This document shows positions 5,410 through 14,290 of a DNA stretch of 18,773 nucleotides, one piece after another. Below the pieces are notes generated by a model. The model ran no database searches and was not told the DNA's origin. It saw only the letters and a program-made list of their open reading frames with translations. The position numbers were made by a program, and so were the translations under genes. Position 1 is the stretch's first letter. Every line of letters begins with the position of its first letter. This DNA comes from Kaiparowitsia sp041742695. GTDB lineage: Bacteria; Cyanobacteriota; Cyanobacteriia; Elainellales; Elainellaceae. Location: positions 1 to 18,773 of the forward strand of contig JBGTOF010000122.1 in the NCBI GenBank assembly GCA_041742695.1. The letters are read 5' to 3'.

Positions 5410-8400
5410 ATGGCTGAGTTCACTTTGCAGCTGCTACACGTCACCGACCAAGAGGGTGCAGCACCAGCCCTCATTGATGCCCCTAACCTTAGTGCCGTCC
5501 TCAATGCCCTAGAGGATGATTTTGAAAACACGCTGATCCTCTCCTCCGGTGACCTTTGGTTACCGGGTCTCTTCTATTCCGCAAGTGCTGAAGTCTACGG
5601 ATTTGAGAATGAAGTGGGCGAGTTTGAGGGCGTCTTTGGCATTGCCGATGTCTTGATTAACTCTGCTTTGGGATTTGAGGCCGTCGCCTTCGGTAACCAC
5701 GAGTTTGATCAAGGCACGGGGGCCATTGCCGCACTTTTAGCGGCAAACCCAGACATTATGGGTCCTGGCATTGGGGAAGCGGGCTACCCAGGTGCAGCAT
5801 TTCCCTACTTGAGCGCCAACCTTGACTTTGCCGCCGATCCCAATCTGGCTGACCTGGTGGTTGAAGACGGGCAGGATGTCTCAGAAATTCCGGGTAAGAT
5901 TGCCAAAAGTGCCATCACGATGGTGGGCGGCGAGAAAATCGGGATCATCGGAGCGACAACGCCGACATTGCCGACGGTTTCTTCTCCGGGCGATGATGTG
6001 GCGATTAGCCCCGCTGACCCTGAGGATTACGATGAACTTGCGGCCATCATTCAGGCCGAAGTCGATGAGTTGCTAGCGAATAACCCCGACCTGAACAAAG
6101 TCATCTTGCTAGCTCACATGCAGGTGCTGGACATTGAGGTGAATGAGTTAGCGCCCCGCTTAACAGGCGTTGACATCATCATTGGCGGCGGTTCCGATAC
6201 GATTTTGGCGGATGACACTGATCGCCTGCGCGACGGCGACGAAGCCGGTGGGCCGTATCCCATCATCCAAACAGCGGCAGACGGCAACCCGATCGCGATC
6301 GTTAACACGGACGGCCAATATCTCTACGTGGGTCAGCTCGTGGTTGATTTTGACGCTGACGGCATTCTCATTTTAGACAGCATCGATCCGCTCATCAGCG
6401 GTGCCTATGCTACCGATGAGGCAGGCGTGGCCGCGCTCGATGCCGAAGGGCTGACGGATCCGGTCATTACCGAAGTCATCGCTGCGCTCAACGACGTGAT
6501 CGAGGAGAAAGAGCGCAACATCTTCGGGATTACCGAGGTCTTTCTCAATGGTCGGCGCTCTGGCGGCGGCTTAGATGGTGTCCGCAACCAAGAAACCAAC
6601 CTGGGCAACCTGACTGCTGAAGCAAATCTCTGGTATGCCCGTCTATTGGATGAAGCGGTTGATATTTCTATCAAGAATGGCGGGGGCATTCGGGAAAGCA
6701 TTGGTGCGGTGGTGACGCCGCCGGGAGGGACCGAGCCCGTGCGCCTGCCCCCCGAAAGCAACCCCCTCTTTGGCAAGCCGGAAGGGGGCATCACTCAGAC
6801 CGATGTTGAGAGCGTTCTCGCCTTTAACAACGGTCTCAGCATCGTGACCACTACCGTTGCCGAACTGAAGGCGATTCTGGAGCACGTCGTCAGTGAAGCG
6901 ACCGCAGAAAACATCAATAGCGATTTTGGTAGCTTTGCTCAGGTAGCGGGCATTCAGTTCAGCTTTGATATTGCTTTTGAGCCGGGCAATCGGGTGCGAT
7001 CGCTCACCCTGGTTGACGACGCCGGCGACGACACCGAAGTTTTGGTGCAAAACGGCGAAATCCAGGGCGAGCCAACCCGCACGTATCGCCTCGTCACGCT
7101 CAACTTCCTGGCGAATGGCGGCAGCGGCTACCCCATTCCCCAGACTGATCGGGTCGACCTGATTGAACAGGATGCTTTTGACCAAGACCTCGCCGACTTT
7201 GCTGAAACGGGTTCTGAGCAGGATGCTTTCGCTGAATACTTAGCGGTGTTCTTCCCGGCGGATAGCGATCCGGCGACGCCTGCCTTCATGATGGCAGATA
7301 CTCCGGTTGAGGAAGACGAGCGCATTCAAAATCTCTTCTTCCGGGAAGACACGGTGATCGACGGCGCGGTGCCGCCAATTGGGGAGCCTGAAGGGCCTGA
7401 CTTCTCCGATGGCTTTGAGGGGCCGTTCTCTGAAATTGGTCGCCTGCTTTTGACAGAAGGGGCAGAAATCAACGCTTTTGACTCGGCTTCGGCCACGCTG
7501 TTTGTCGTCTCTGGGGGCAGCATTCTCCAGGCGGTTGATCTGAGCGACCCGGCGAATCCGGTGCTGAGTGAACTGATTGACCTCGGCGTGTTTGGCGGCG
7601 GCGTCAACAGCGTCGCGATCAAGAACGGCATCGTGGCGCTGGCCGTCGAGGCTCGCACCGCTACCGATGATGGCTCAGTCGTTTTCCTCACCACTGATGG
7701 CCAATTCTTGGCGCGGGTAGGCGTCGGTGCGCTGCCTGACATGGTGACCTTCACCCCCGATGGCAGCAAGGTGCTGGTCGCCAACGAGGGCGAGCCGAAC
7801 GCCGACTACTCCATCGATCCGGAAGGCTCCATCAGCATCATCGACCTCAGCAACGGTGTGGAGAACGCCACGGTCGTCGAGGCTGACTTCACCGCCTTCA
7901 ACGGTCAGAAAGCGGAACTTCAGGCGGAGGGGGTCAAGCTGTTCGGGCTAGATGCCACCGTGGCGGAAGATCTGGAGCCAGAGTACATCGCCGTCTCCCC
8001 CGATGGCTCCACCGCCTGGGTGACGCTGCAAGAGAACAACGCGATCGCGGTCGTAGACATCGAAAACGCCACCGTTCAGGCCATTCTGCCCCTGGGTGTT
8101 AAGGACTTTGGCAAGGGCCAGCCGGAACTGACCAACTATGAGATCAGCAATCGCGGTCCCATTTCCAATGGCGGCGATCCCCTTGTCACGGCGACAGGCG
8201 AAACCATCGAGCTGGGTGGCTTCTCCGGTCTGTTCTTCGACGGCGTAGCGGAGAACGGCAACCTGAAATTCCTGGCGGTGCCCGATCGCGGACCCAATGG
8301 CGATGTTACCGATGGCAATCGGCCTTTCCTGCTGCCCGACTACCAGGCTCGCGTCGTGTTCCTGGAACTGAACGAGAGCACAGGCGCAGTCACCCTCACC

Positions 8401-11400
8401 GATGAACTGTTCCTCACCCGCGCCGATGGCACCCCTATCACCGGACTGCCCAACATTCCCAACGTGGATGAGCGCGCCGTGGATGCCGCTGGCGAATTTG
8501 TGGACCTCGACTTCCTCGATGGGTTTGACGAGTTCGGCACCGACTACGATCCCCTCGGTGCAGACATGGAGGGCATCGTCCGCGCCCCGGACGGCACCTA
8601 CTGGATGGTGGACGAATACCGCCCTGCCATCTACAACTTCGACACGGACGGCACTCTGATCAACCGCTTTGTCCCCACTGGCACGACAGCACTCGCGAAC
8701 GAACTCAACCCCGATGCTGACTTCGCCCCCGGCACCTTTGGCACCGAAACCCTCCCCGCCGAATACTCCAACCGTCTCGCCAATCGTGGTTTTGAGGGCA
8801 TGGCCCTGGATTCCGACAACGGTATTCTGTACGCCTTTATCCAAACGCCCCTCAGCAACCCTGATCGCGACACGAGCGACAACTCCACCGTCATTCGCAT
8901 GTTGGGCATCGACCCCACCAGCGGCGAACCTGTCGCAGAGTACGTCTACTTGCTGCAAAAGCCCGACATTGGCAACAATGTGGACAAGATCGGCGATGCG
9001 GTCTACGCGGGCGACGGTAAGTTCTTCGTGATCGAGCGGGATTCTTCCCTAGAACCCACCGCCCAGAAGTTCATCTTTGAGGTCAACCTGAAGGGCGCAA
9101 CCAACGTGCTCGGCGAAGACTTTGACGGAGCCACCCTGGAACAGCAAACCGCTGATAGCCTCGCGGCCCTGGGTATCAATCCCGTCAACAAAATCAAAGT
9201 CACCAACTTGCCCTCCCTCGGCTACCTGCCCTCCGACAAGCCTGAAGGCTTGGCCTATCTGCCCGATGGTCGCCTTGTCGTGTTGAACGACAACGACTTT
9301 GGCTTAGTGCCCGGAGCCGAAGCGGTCGAACTGGGCCTCATTGACTTTGATGGCAACCAGCTCGACGCCAGCGATCGCGATGGCGGCATCAACCTCCGCA
9401 ACTGGCCCGTGTTTGGCTTGTACCAGCCCGACTCCATTGCCAGCTATGCAGTAGACGGCGTGACCTACTACCTCACCGCCAACGAAGGCGATGCTCGCAT
9501 CCGTCCCGATGGCGATCTCGAAGACGCTGATGGCAACGTCATCTTAGAAGACGGCGAAATCTTCAATGAAGAGAGCCGTATCGGCGATGACGACGTCGTG
9601 CTCGACCCCGAAGCCTTCCCCAATGCCGAAGAACTGAAGCAAGACGAAAATCTAGGCCGCCTCAATGTCACCAATACTCTCGGTGACATTGACGGCGATG
9701 GCGATTTCGACCAGCTGTTCAGCTACGGTGGCCGCTCCTTCAGCATTTGGGATGAGAACGGCAACCTGGTCTTCGACAGCGGTGACGACATCGCCAACAT
9801 CACCGCCCAGCTCACCCCCGAACTGTTCAACGCCAACAGCGGCAGCCCTGAACAGTTTGACGAGCGCTCTGACGACAAGGGGGCCGAACCGGAAGGTCTC
9901 ACCGTTGGCCAGATTGGTGACAAGACCTACGCCTTTGTCAGCTTAGAACGCGCTGGCGGTGGCGTCCTGATCTACGACATTACCAACCCGTTTGCCGCAG
10001 AATTCGTTCAGTACATCCGCAGCGACGAGGACATCTCCCCCGAAGGACTCACCTTCATTTCTGATATCGACAGTCCCAACGGTGATAACCTGCTCATCGT
10101 CGCCAATGAAGTCAGTAACACCCTCACCGTTTACTCCGAAGGCGACGGGGGCGATGGCGATACTGGCACCACATTCATATTCGACATTCAAGGGGCGGGT
10201 CACATTTCGCCTCTGGTGGGCGAGACCGTGACTACTGTGGGCATCGTCACCGCGGTCGAGTCCAACGGGTTCTATCTGCAAGATGCTGAGGGTGACGGTG
10301 ATATCGCCACGTCCGATGCGCTGTTCGTTTTCACAGGGAATGCTCCTGGTGTGGCTGTCGGCGACGAGTTGAACGTGATGGGTACCGTCTCCGAGTTCAC
10401 CCCTGGCGGTGTCGATACGGGCAACCTGTCCACCACGCAAATCAGTGGCAACCCCACAATCGCAATTCTGTCCTCTGGAAATGACCTGCCAGCAGCGACC
10501 ATCCTCGGTGCAGGAGGCCGCATTCCGCCCAACGTTAGCATCGACGATGACGCTTTCGCCAGCTTTGATCCGGAAACTGACGGGATCGACTTCTTTGAGT
10601 CGCTGGAGGCCATGCGCGTCACCGCTCAAAATGCAGTGGCGATATCTAACACCAACCGCTTTGGCGAAATCTTTACGGTGGTTGACGGGGGTGACAGCGC
10701 GACGGGCATCAGTGATCGCGGCACCCTCAACATTAGCCCCGACGACTTCAACCCTGAGCGGGTGCAGATCGATGCGGACAGCGATATCCTGCCCGACTTC
10801 GAGTTCCCCCAGGTGGATACGGGCGCGATGTTGGGCGATGTCACCGGGGTCATCTCCTATGAGTTCGGTAATTTCCAGATCAACCCCACGGAACCGTTCA
10901 CGCCCATAGCGTCTGATCTGACGCCCGAAGTCAGCACAATCGTGAAGGGCGACGACACCCTGACCGTTGCCTCCTACAACGTCCTAAACCTCGACCCCAA
11001 CGATGATGACGGCGACACAGACATCGCCAGCGGACGGTTTGCGGCCATCGCAGAGCAAATCGTCAGCAACCTGAACGCTCCCGACATCATCGGTCTGCAA
11101 GAGATTCAGGACAACAGCGGCTCCGTCGATGACGGTACCGTGGCAGCGGATGAAACCTTGCAATTGCTGGTAGCAGAGATCGCGGCGGCGGGCGGTCCCC
11201 AGTACGAGTTCATTGACAATGCCTTCATTACGGATGGAGCGAGTGGTGGCCAACCGGGCGGCAACATCCGCACTGCGTTCCTGTACAACCCAGAGCGGGT
11301 AGGTCTGGTAGACGGTTCGGTGCAGCCCGTCGGTGACCAGGCCGACGGGTCTCCCTTTGTCGGAGCGCGTCTGCCCCTAGCGGCGACTTTTGAGTTCAAC

Positions 11401-12378
11401 GGCGAAGCGATCTCCATCGTTAACAACCACTTCTCGTCTAAAGGCGGCAGTGCGCCGATTCTGGGAGTGGAGCAGCCCTTCGAGCAGCGGCAGGAAGATC
11501 CCAACGTCAACGGCAGCTTGAATGAGCGCCGCGTTCAGGCTCAGGCCGTGAACAACTTCGTCGATGACATCTTCGCTGACGATGCCGACGCGAATGTGGT
11601 TGTCCTCGGTGACTTGAACGAATTCGAGTTCGTCTCGCCGCTGGAGATTCTAGCGGGCACCGTCGAGAGCACCGATGATGGATTTGGCATCGAGTCCACG
11701 GGCGCAGCCGCTATCCTCAACAATCTGGTAAACACCATTGACCCTGATGAGCGGTACAGCTTTATCTTCCAGGGCAATTCCCAGGTGCTCGACCATATCC
11801 TGGTCAGCGACAGTCTGTTTGCCGGAGCCGAGTTCGACTTCGTCCATGTCAACGCTGAGTTCGCCGAGACCGATAACAGCGCTAGCGACCACGAGCCCAT
11901 TCTGTCCAGCTTCAACTTCAGCGGTAATCAGGTGATGCCTGTTGAGGAATTGCTCGATCTGACCGGTTTCGATGGCGAGGTCACCGCCAACGTCATCCTC
12001 AGTCGTGAAGCCGCCTTCGACAACCTTCTCCAGTTCTATGAAACGGATGCTGAAGGCGCTGTCGGTGGACTGCTCCCCGGCGAGGCAGGCTATGAAGACG
12101 CAGTGCGCCAGAACTTGATTTCAGGGCTGGAACTCTTTGTCGAAAACCTGACGACGACTAACACCGATGTGCTGCTCAGCGGCGGCACGTACTACGCGCC
12201 TGCCCTGCTAGTAGACGGCGACCCGCAGAACCTCGTCACTATTGATGACGCGGCGATGGGCATGGGCATGATTCAGCGGGAAGGCAACGTCTGGAGATTT
12301 GAAGACCTCACGGACTTCGATTTCAACGATTTCGTGCTGACCCTCAATTCCGCTAAAGCGGCCACCGCAGCCACATAA
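5410..12378 (+). CDS. Giant metallophosphatase / phytase-like / ExeM-NucH-type nuclease fusion with DUF4114 end
   Basis: A 2322-residue acidic protein. (1) Residues 1-330 form a 5'-nucleotidase-type metallophosphatase core: LLHVTDQEG with D13, SSGD48, GN96HEFD, H236. (2) About 340-600 is the nucleotidase C-terminal domain (NGGGIR 423-428, NGGSGYP 569-575). (3) About 676-900 and 1315-1570 are two halves of a choice-of-anchor I beta-propeller, the second with a DIDGDGDFD calcium-type loop at 1426. (4) About 905-1310, between the halves, is an esterase/phytase-like domain (GGFSGLFFDGV, PDRGPNGD, ADMEGIV). (5) About 1587-1840 is an OB-like ExeM/NucH region. (6) About 1851-2171 is an endonuclease/exonuclease/phosphatase domain (SYN1857, QE1898, NNH2007, GD2068LN, SD2160H). 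(7) About 2180-2315 is DUF4114. There is no N-terminal signal peptide, which suggests type I-like export. AAGAGGA fixes the ATG. Inferred role: phosphate scavenging from extracellular nucleic acids and phosphoesters. Confidence 0.9.
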   Translation: MAEFTLQLLHVTDQEGAAPALIDAPNLSAVLNALEDDFENTLILSSGDLWLPGLFYSASAEVYGFENEVGEFEGVFGIADVLINSALGFEAVAFGNHEFDQGTGAIAALLAANPDIMGPGIGEAGYPGAAFPYLSANLDFAADPNLADLVVEDGQDVSEIPGKIAKSAITMVGGEKIGIIGATTPTLPTVSSPGDDVAISPADPEDYDELAAIIQAEVDELLANNPDLNKVILLAHMQVLDIEVNELAPRLTGVDIIIGGGSDTILADDTDRLRDGDEAGGPYPIIQTAADGNPIAIVNTDGQYLYVGQLVVDFDADGILILDSIDPLISGAYATDEAGVAALDAEGLTDPVITEVIAALNDVIEEKERNIFGITEVFLNGRRSGGGLDGVRNQETNLGNLTAEANLWYARLLDEAVDISIKNGGGIRESIGAVVTPPGGTEPVRLPPESNPLFGKPEGGITQTDVESVLAFNNGLSIVTTTVAELKAILEHVVSEATAENINSDFGSFAQVAGIQFSFDIAFEPGNRVRSLTLVDDAGDDTEVLVQNGEIQGEPTRTYRLVTLNFLANGGSGYPIPQTDRVDLIEQDAFDQDLADFAETGSEQDAFAEYLAVFFPADSDPATPAFMMADTPVEEDERIQNLFFREDTVIDGAVPPIGEPEGPDFSDGFEGPFSEIGRLLLTEGAEINAFDSASATLFVVSGGSILQAVDLSDPANPVLSELIDLGVFGGGVNSVAIKNGIVALAVEARTATDDGSVVFLTTDGQFLARVGVGALPDMVTFTPDGSKVLVANEGEPNADYSIDPEGSISIIDLSNGVENATVVEADFTAFNGQKAELQAEGVKLFGLDATVAEDLEPEYIAVSPDGSTAWVTLQENNAIAVVDIENATVQAILPLGVKDFGKGQPELTNYEISNRGPISNGGDPLVTATGETIELGGFSGLFFDGVAENGNLKFLAVPDRGPNGDVTDGNRPFLLPDYQARVVFLELNESTGAVTLTDELFLTRADGTPITGLPNIPNVDERAVDAAGEFVDLDFLDGFDEFGTDYDPLGADMEGIVRAPDGTYWMVDEYRPAIYNFDTDGTLINRFVPTGTTALANELNPDADFAPGTFGTETLPAEYSNRLANRGFEGMALDSDNGILYAFIQTPLSNPDRDTSDNSTVIRMLGIDPTSGEPVAEYVYLLQKPDIGNNVDKIGDAVYAGDGKFFVIERDSSLEPTAQKFIFEVNLKGATNVLGEDFDGATLEQQTADSLAALGINPVNKIKVTNLPSLGYLPSDKPEGLAYLPDGRLVVLNDNDFGLVPGAEAVELGLIDFDGNQLDASDRDGGINLRNWPVFGLYQPDSIASYAVDGVTYYLTANEGDARIRPDGDLEDADGNVILEDGEIFNEESRIGDDDVVLDPEAFPNAEELKQDENLGRLNVTNTLGDIDGDGDFDQLFSYGGRSFSIWDENGNLVFDSGDDIANITAQLTPELFNANSGSPEQFDERSDDKGAEPEGLTVGQIGDKTYAFVSLERAGGGVLIYDITNPFAAEFVQYIRSDEDISPEGLTFISDIDSPNGDNLLIVANEVSNTLTVYSEGDGGDGDTGTTFIFDIQGAGHISPLVGETVTTVGIVTAVESNGFYLQDAEGDGDIATSDALFVFTGNAPGVAVGDELNVMGTVSEFTPGGVDTGNLSTTQISGNPTIAILSSGNDLPAATILGAGGRIPPNVSIDDDAFASFDPETDGIDFFESLEAMRVTAQNAVAISNTNRFGEIFTVVDGGDSATGISDRGTLNISPDDFNPERVQIDADSDILPDFEFPQVDTGAMLGDVTGVISYEFGNFQINPTEPFTPIASDLTPEVSTIVKGDDTLTVASYNVLNLDPNDDDGDTDIASGRFAAIAEQIVSNLNAPDIIGLQEIQDNSGSVDDGTVAADETLQLLVAEIAAAGGPQYEFIDNAFITDGASGGQPGGNIRTAFLYNPERVGLVDGSVQPVGDQADGSPFVGARLPLAATFEFNGEAISIVNNHFSSKGGSAPILGVEQPFEQRQEDPNVNGSLNERRVQAQAVNNFVDDIFADDADANVVVLGDLNEFEFVSPLEILAGTVESTDDGFGIESTGAAAILNNLVNTIDPDERYSFIFQGNSQVLDHILVSDSLFAGAEFDFVHVNAEFAETDNSASDHEPILSSFNFSGNQVMPVEELLDLTGFDGEVTANVILSREAAFDNLLQFYETDAEGAVGGLLPGEAGYEDAVRQNLISGLELFVENLTTTNTDVLLSGGTYYAPALLVDGDPQNLVTIDDAAMGMGMIQREGNVWRFEDLTDFDFNDFVLTLNSAKAATAAT

Positions 12379-12655
12379 GAAACTGAGACGAACCGGGTTC
12401 TCATAAGGTAAACGCCAATCGTTTTTGGTGGCTTGCCTAGGAATCCGGTTCCTCTGGTTGCTGAAATTGAATCTGGCGAGCAATAAAGTTTGCTTCCTGA
12501 AATGCATAGGGGTAGCATTTGCTGCCCCCATCTACGTTTTTCACTGTTTAGCGTCGCTGTACTGTTATGCGGGTGCCTGCAATGCAGAGTTTGCCAAAGT
12601 GGATGTCAGGAGCGGCTGTGATTCTATTCAACGGGAGAGTTCTTGGGGTTTGGTC
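12379..12655. other. Intergenic region after the giant gene
   Basis: I see no convincing gene. A small AGGAA..TTCCT inverted repeat (around 12439-12453) is present, but there is no terminator with a T tract. A 112-codon plus-strand frame running through here has no family resemblance and overlaps a better-supported minus-strand pseudogene. Confidence 0.4.
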
Positions 12656-12910
12656 TTAGTCATCGACCTTCTCTACCTTCCAGGCCGACTGTGCGCCGTT
12701 CTTCCCTGCCCTGGTGAACCGAAAGCTGTAGCGCTCAAACTGGGCACCCGAGAGCGAGGATAGGCCGAGGATAGGCCGAGGATAGCAACTAGTTCACTGG
12801 TGCTGGGTCGCCAGTCGTTGTCAGCGATCGCCTGAAGTTGCTCGAAGCGAGAGAGCGGGTTGGGCGGTGCTGGTGGCGCGGCTGGTGGCTGTTGGTTTGC
12901 GATCGCAGCA
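12656..12910 (-). pseudogene. C-terminal part of a cyanobacterial hypothetical protein, frameshifted by an 11-bp duplication
   Basis: On the minus strand a Pro/Ala-rich linker (NQQPPAAPPAPP) leads into NPLSRFEQLQAIADNDWRPS.. TSELVAILGLSS. The frame then breaks, and the next frame continues LSGAQFERYSFRFTRAGKNG.. to VEKVDD and TAA (12656-12658). The break lies exactly in tandem copies of GAGGATAGGCC (12756-12785). Removing one 11-base unit restores AILGLSSLSGAQFERYSF in one frame. The domain resembles C-terminal modules of cyanobacterial hypothetical proteins; I cannot name a function. The N-terminal part is absent and the recognisable text ends about where a HIP1 octamer (12899-12906) lies. 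Confidence 0.6.
12756..12785. repeat. 11-bp tandem repeat (GAGGATAGGCC, 2.7 copies)
   Basis: GAGGATAGGCC at 12756-12766 and 12767-12777, then GAGGATAG at 12778-12785. Eleven is not a multiple of three, so the extra copy shifts the frame of the minus-strand gene it lies in. This looks like replication slippage. Confidence 0.9.
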
Positions 12911-13452
12911 CCTGCCCCACAGTATCTAGGGGCGATTCCTGGCTTATCAGAGGCATTCGCGGGAAAGACGCCTGAACTCGGTGTTCAGGATGGCAAGCTG
13001 TTCCCCTGCCCGTCAACGTCTAATTGTGTCGTGAGCCAGGGTGCTGACCAAGACCACGCAATTGAGCCCATTGCATACACAGGTAGTCGAGAAGCAGCTC
13101 GTGAGCTGCTGACTAAGGATCCGTTCGGAATTAAGTTACCGGATTGCTGATGGTCTATACGGCTGAATCTATAGTCCCAGCAGGCTCGAATTCGGTAGTT
13201 TATTTACGAACGACTCCTAAAGTGCTGGGAGTAGTGCCACGTACTGAGATTGCGACGCAGCAAGAGGACTACATCCGCGTTAAGTCTACCAGCCGCATGA
13301 TGGGGTTTGTAGACGACACTGAATTCTACTTGCCGGAGGATGAGTCAGTTATCCATGTTCGAGCCGCCGCCCGATTAGGAGAATCCGATTTAGGCGTGAA
13401 TAGACGGCGGTTGGAGCAGATCCGCTTCGCCTTGCAGGACTTAGGTATTTAG
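12860..13452 (+). pseudogene. DUF1499 family gene, 5'-truncated and interrupted by a MITE-like insert
   Basis: The plus strand reads APQYLGAIPGLSEAFAG.. LGVQDGKLFPCPSTSNCVVS.. to REAARELLTK, then diverges and stops at 13148. In another frame from 13216 it resumes with KVLGVVPRTEIATQQEDYIR.. GFVDDTEFYLPEDESVIHVR.. SDLGVNRRRLEQIR to TAG 13450-13452. This is the whole DUF1499 core (PCP..NCV, GFVDD.EF, IHVR.A.R.G.SD.GVNR.R). Removing the 104 bases at 13117-13220 rejoins it as LLTKVLGVVPRT. The only upstream start is TTG 12860, whose first codons are antisense of the neighbouring pseudogene, so the normal N-terminus (usually a signal or membrane segment) is also lost. The DUF1499 function is unknown. 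Confidence 0.8.
13117..13216. mobile_element. ~100-bp MITE-like insertion with imperfect inverted repeats and CTAA target duplication
   Basis: CTAA at 13113-13116 and again at 13217-13220 flank a segment starting GGATCCGTTCGGAATTAAG and ending TTTATTTACGAACGACTC. The two ends are inverted repeats matching at about 16 of 22 positions with one gap, centred on CGTTCG/CGAACG. Removing the insert plus one CTAA restores the DUF1499 frame exactly. CTAA fits the YTAR target reported for the IS427 group of IS5 elements, but the parent element is not in the window. Confidence 0.65.
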
Positions 13453-13496
13453 AAGGTCGTAACCTATGATTGCACCTCGCAACCTTCTAAAATTTT
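13448..13496 (+). terminator. Intrinsic terminator after DUF1499
   Basis: TTTAGAAGGT (13448-13457) pairs perfectly with ACCTTCTAAA (13482-13491) across a 24-base loop and is followed by ATTTTT. The DUF1499 stop codon lies inside the left arm. The loop is long for a classic terminator, but the arms are a perfect 10 bp. Confidence 0.55.
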
Positions 13497-13570
13497 TGGT
13501 AATCCGAGCTATGGCAAGTGATAACAGCGATCTTCACCTCGGCAAGACTTACCCGAGACTAACCTGATGC

Positions 13571-14290
13571 TTAACGCTTTTCAGAAAATGGGTAAGGTCC
13601 AGGATAGGGATCTACATAAGCGACATGGGTAATCAAGTAAGCGGTTTGATGCCACAGATGCAGCTGATAAGCTGGCGGTTCCATTACAAAAGAACCATTG
13701 GCGTTGGGATACAAGTCTAAGCTAACTTGGTGTACCAGACTGGGTGCAGTGCTCACTACAGTGTTGGCCCAACGGCCAAAAATTGGACGATGAAGATGCC
13801 CTGCTGCAATTCGTTCGACCGTTTTGTGTCGCGCCACAACCTCAGCCAATACTTCGCTGTCTTGGAGCCCTATTTGATCCATGGAGTCAATGCCAGTGGC
13901 GAAGGGTGGGTGATGCATAAACAGAATGGTCGGCTTCTCTGGTGCCACAGACAGCTGATGGTCTAACCATTGGAGTTGGGCTGCGTCGAGAACGCCATAT
14001 TCCTGATGGGGAACTACTGTATCTAGCAACAGCAGGCGAATTGGATGGCTATCAACCAGATAGTGCAATGTGTGGTTGCCTGCCACAGGCAGACTGGGTG
14101 TGTTGCCAAAGACACTGCACAAAGCTTGATGTTCATCGTGGTTGCCTGGCAGCAGGTAGATAGGAATTTCTAAAGGCAAGAGGAGTGATCGCAAAATTTC
14201 ATACTCCGCCACCTGTCCGCGATGGACTAGATCACCAGTAGCAACCACCACATCGGGGCGGGGGCGCAGTCGATTGAGGTGGGCGATCGC
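13571..14290 (-). pseudogene. CpdA-like metallophosphoesterase, 5'-truncated
   Basis: The minus strand encodes a calcineurin-like phosphodiesterase: VVVATGDLVHRG, LLPGNHDEHQAL, FMHHPP and AAGHLHRPIFG. These supply most of the dinuclear metal ligands found in cyclic-nucleotide phosphodiesterase-like proteins. The family starts with an (I/L)SDxH strand about 35-40 residues before GDLVHRG. Here only RAIAHLNRLRPRPD precedes it. The frame reaches back through HIP1 octamer 14283-14290 to an in-frame TAA about 20 bases further, with no DxH motif. The only possible starts are GTG codons at 14251 and 14248. The first metal motif is thus missing and activity is unlikely. Beyond the HIP1 site the DNA belongs to a different, opposite-strand gene (MAPEG). 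Confidence 0.8.

Noticed and set aside
7948..8958. 336-codon minus-strand frame inside the giant gene
   Set aside because: It is antisense to strongly conserved phytase/propeller text; such long antisense frames are expected from GC-rich, Asp/Gly-rich coding DNA.
5410..12378. RTX (GGxGxDxxx) nonapeptide repeats in the giant protein as an export signal
   Set aside because: No run of such nonapeptides is visible; only one DxDxDG calcium-type loop near residue 1426 and a DUF4114 end.
12379..12420. Rho-independent terminator of the giant gene
   Set aside because: The only hairpin (GAAC-CGG-GTTC) has a 4-bp stem and no T tract.
12425..12763. 112-codon plus-strand open frame
   Set aside because: Cys-rich nonsense-like composition and overlap with a minus-strand pseudogene whose reconstructed protein reads far better.
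12756..12785. Start of a CRISPR-like array
   Set aside because: The 11-base units are directly abutting with no spacers; it is a simple tandem repeat.
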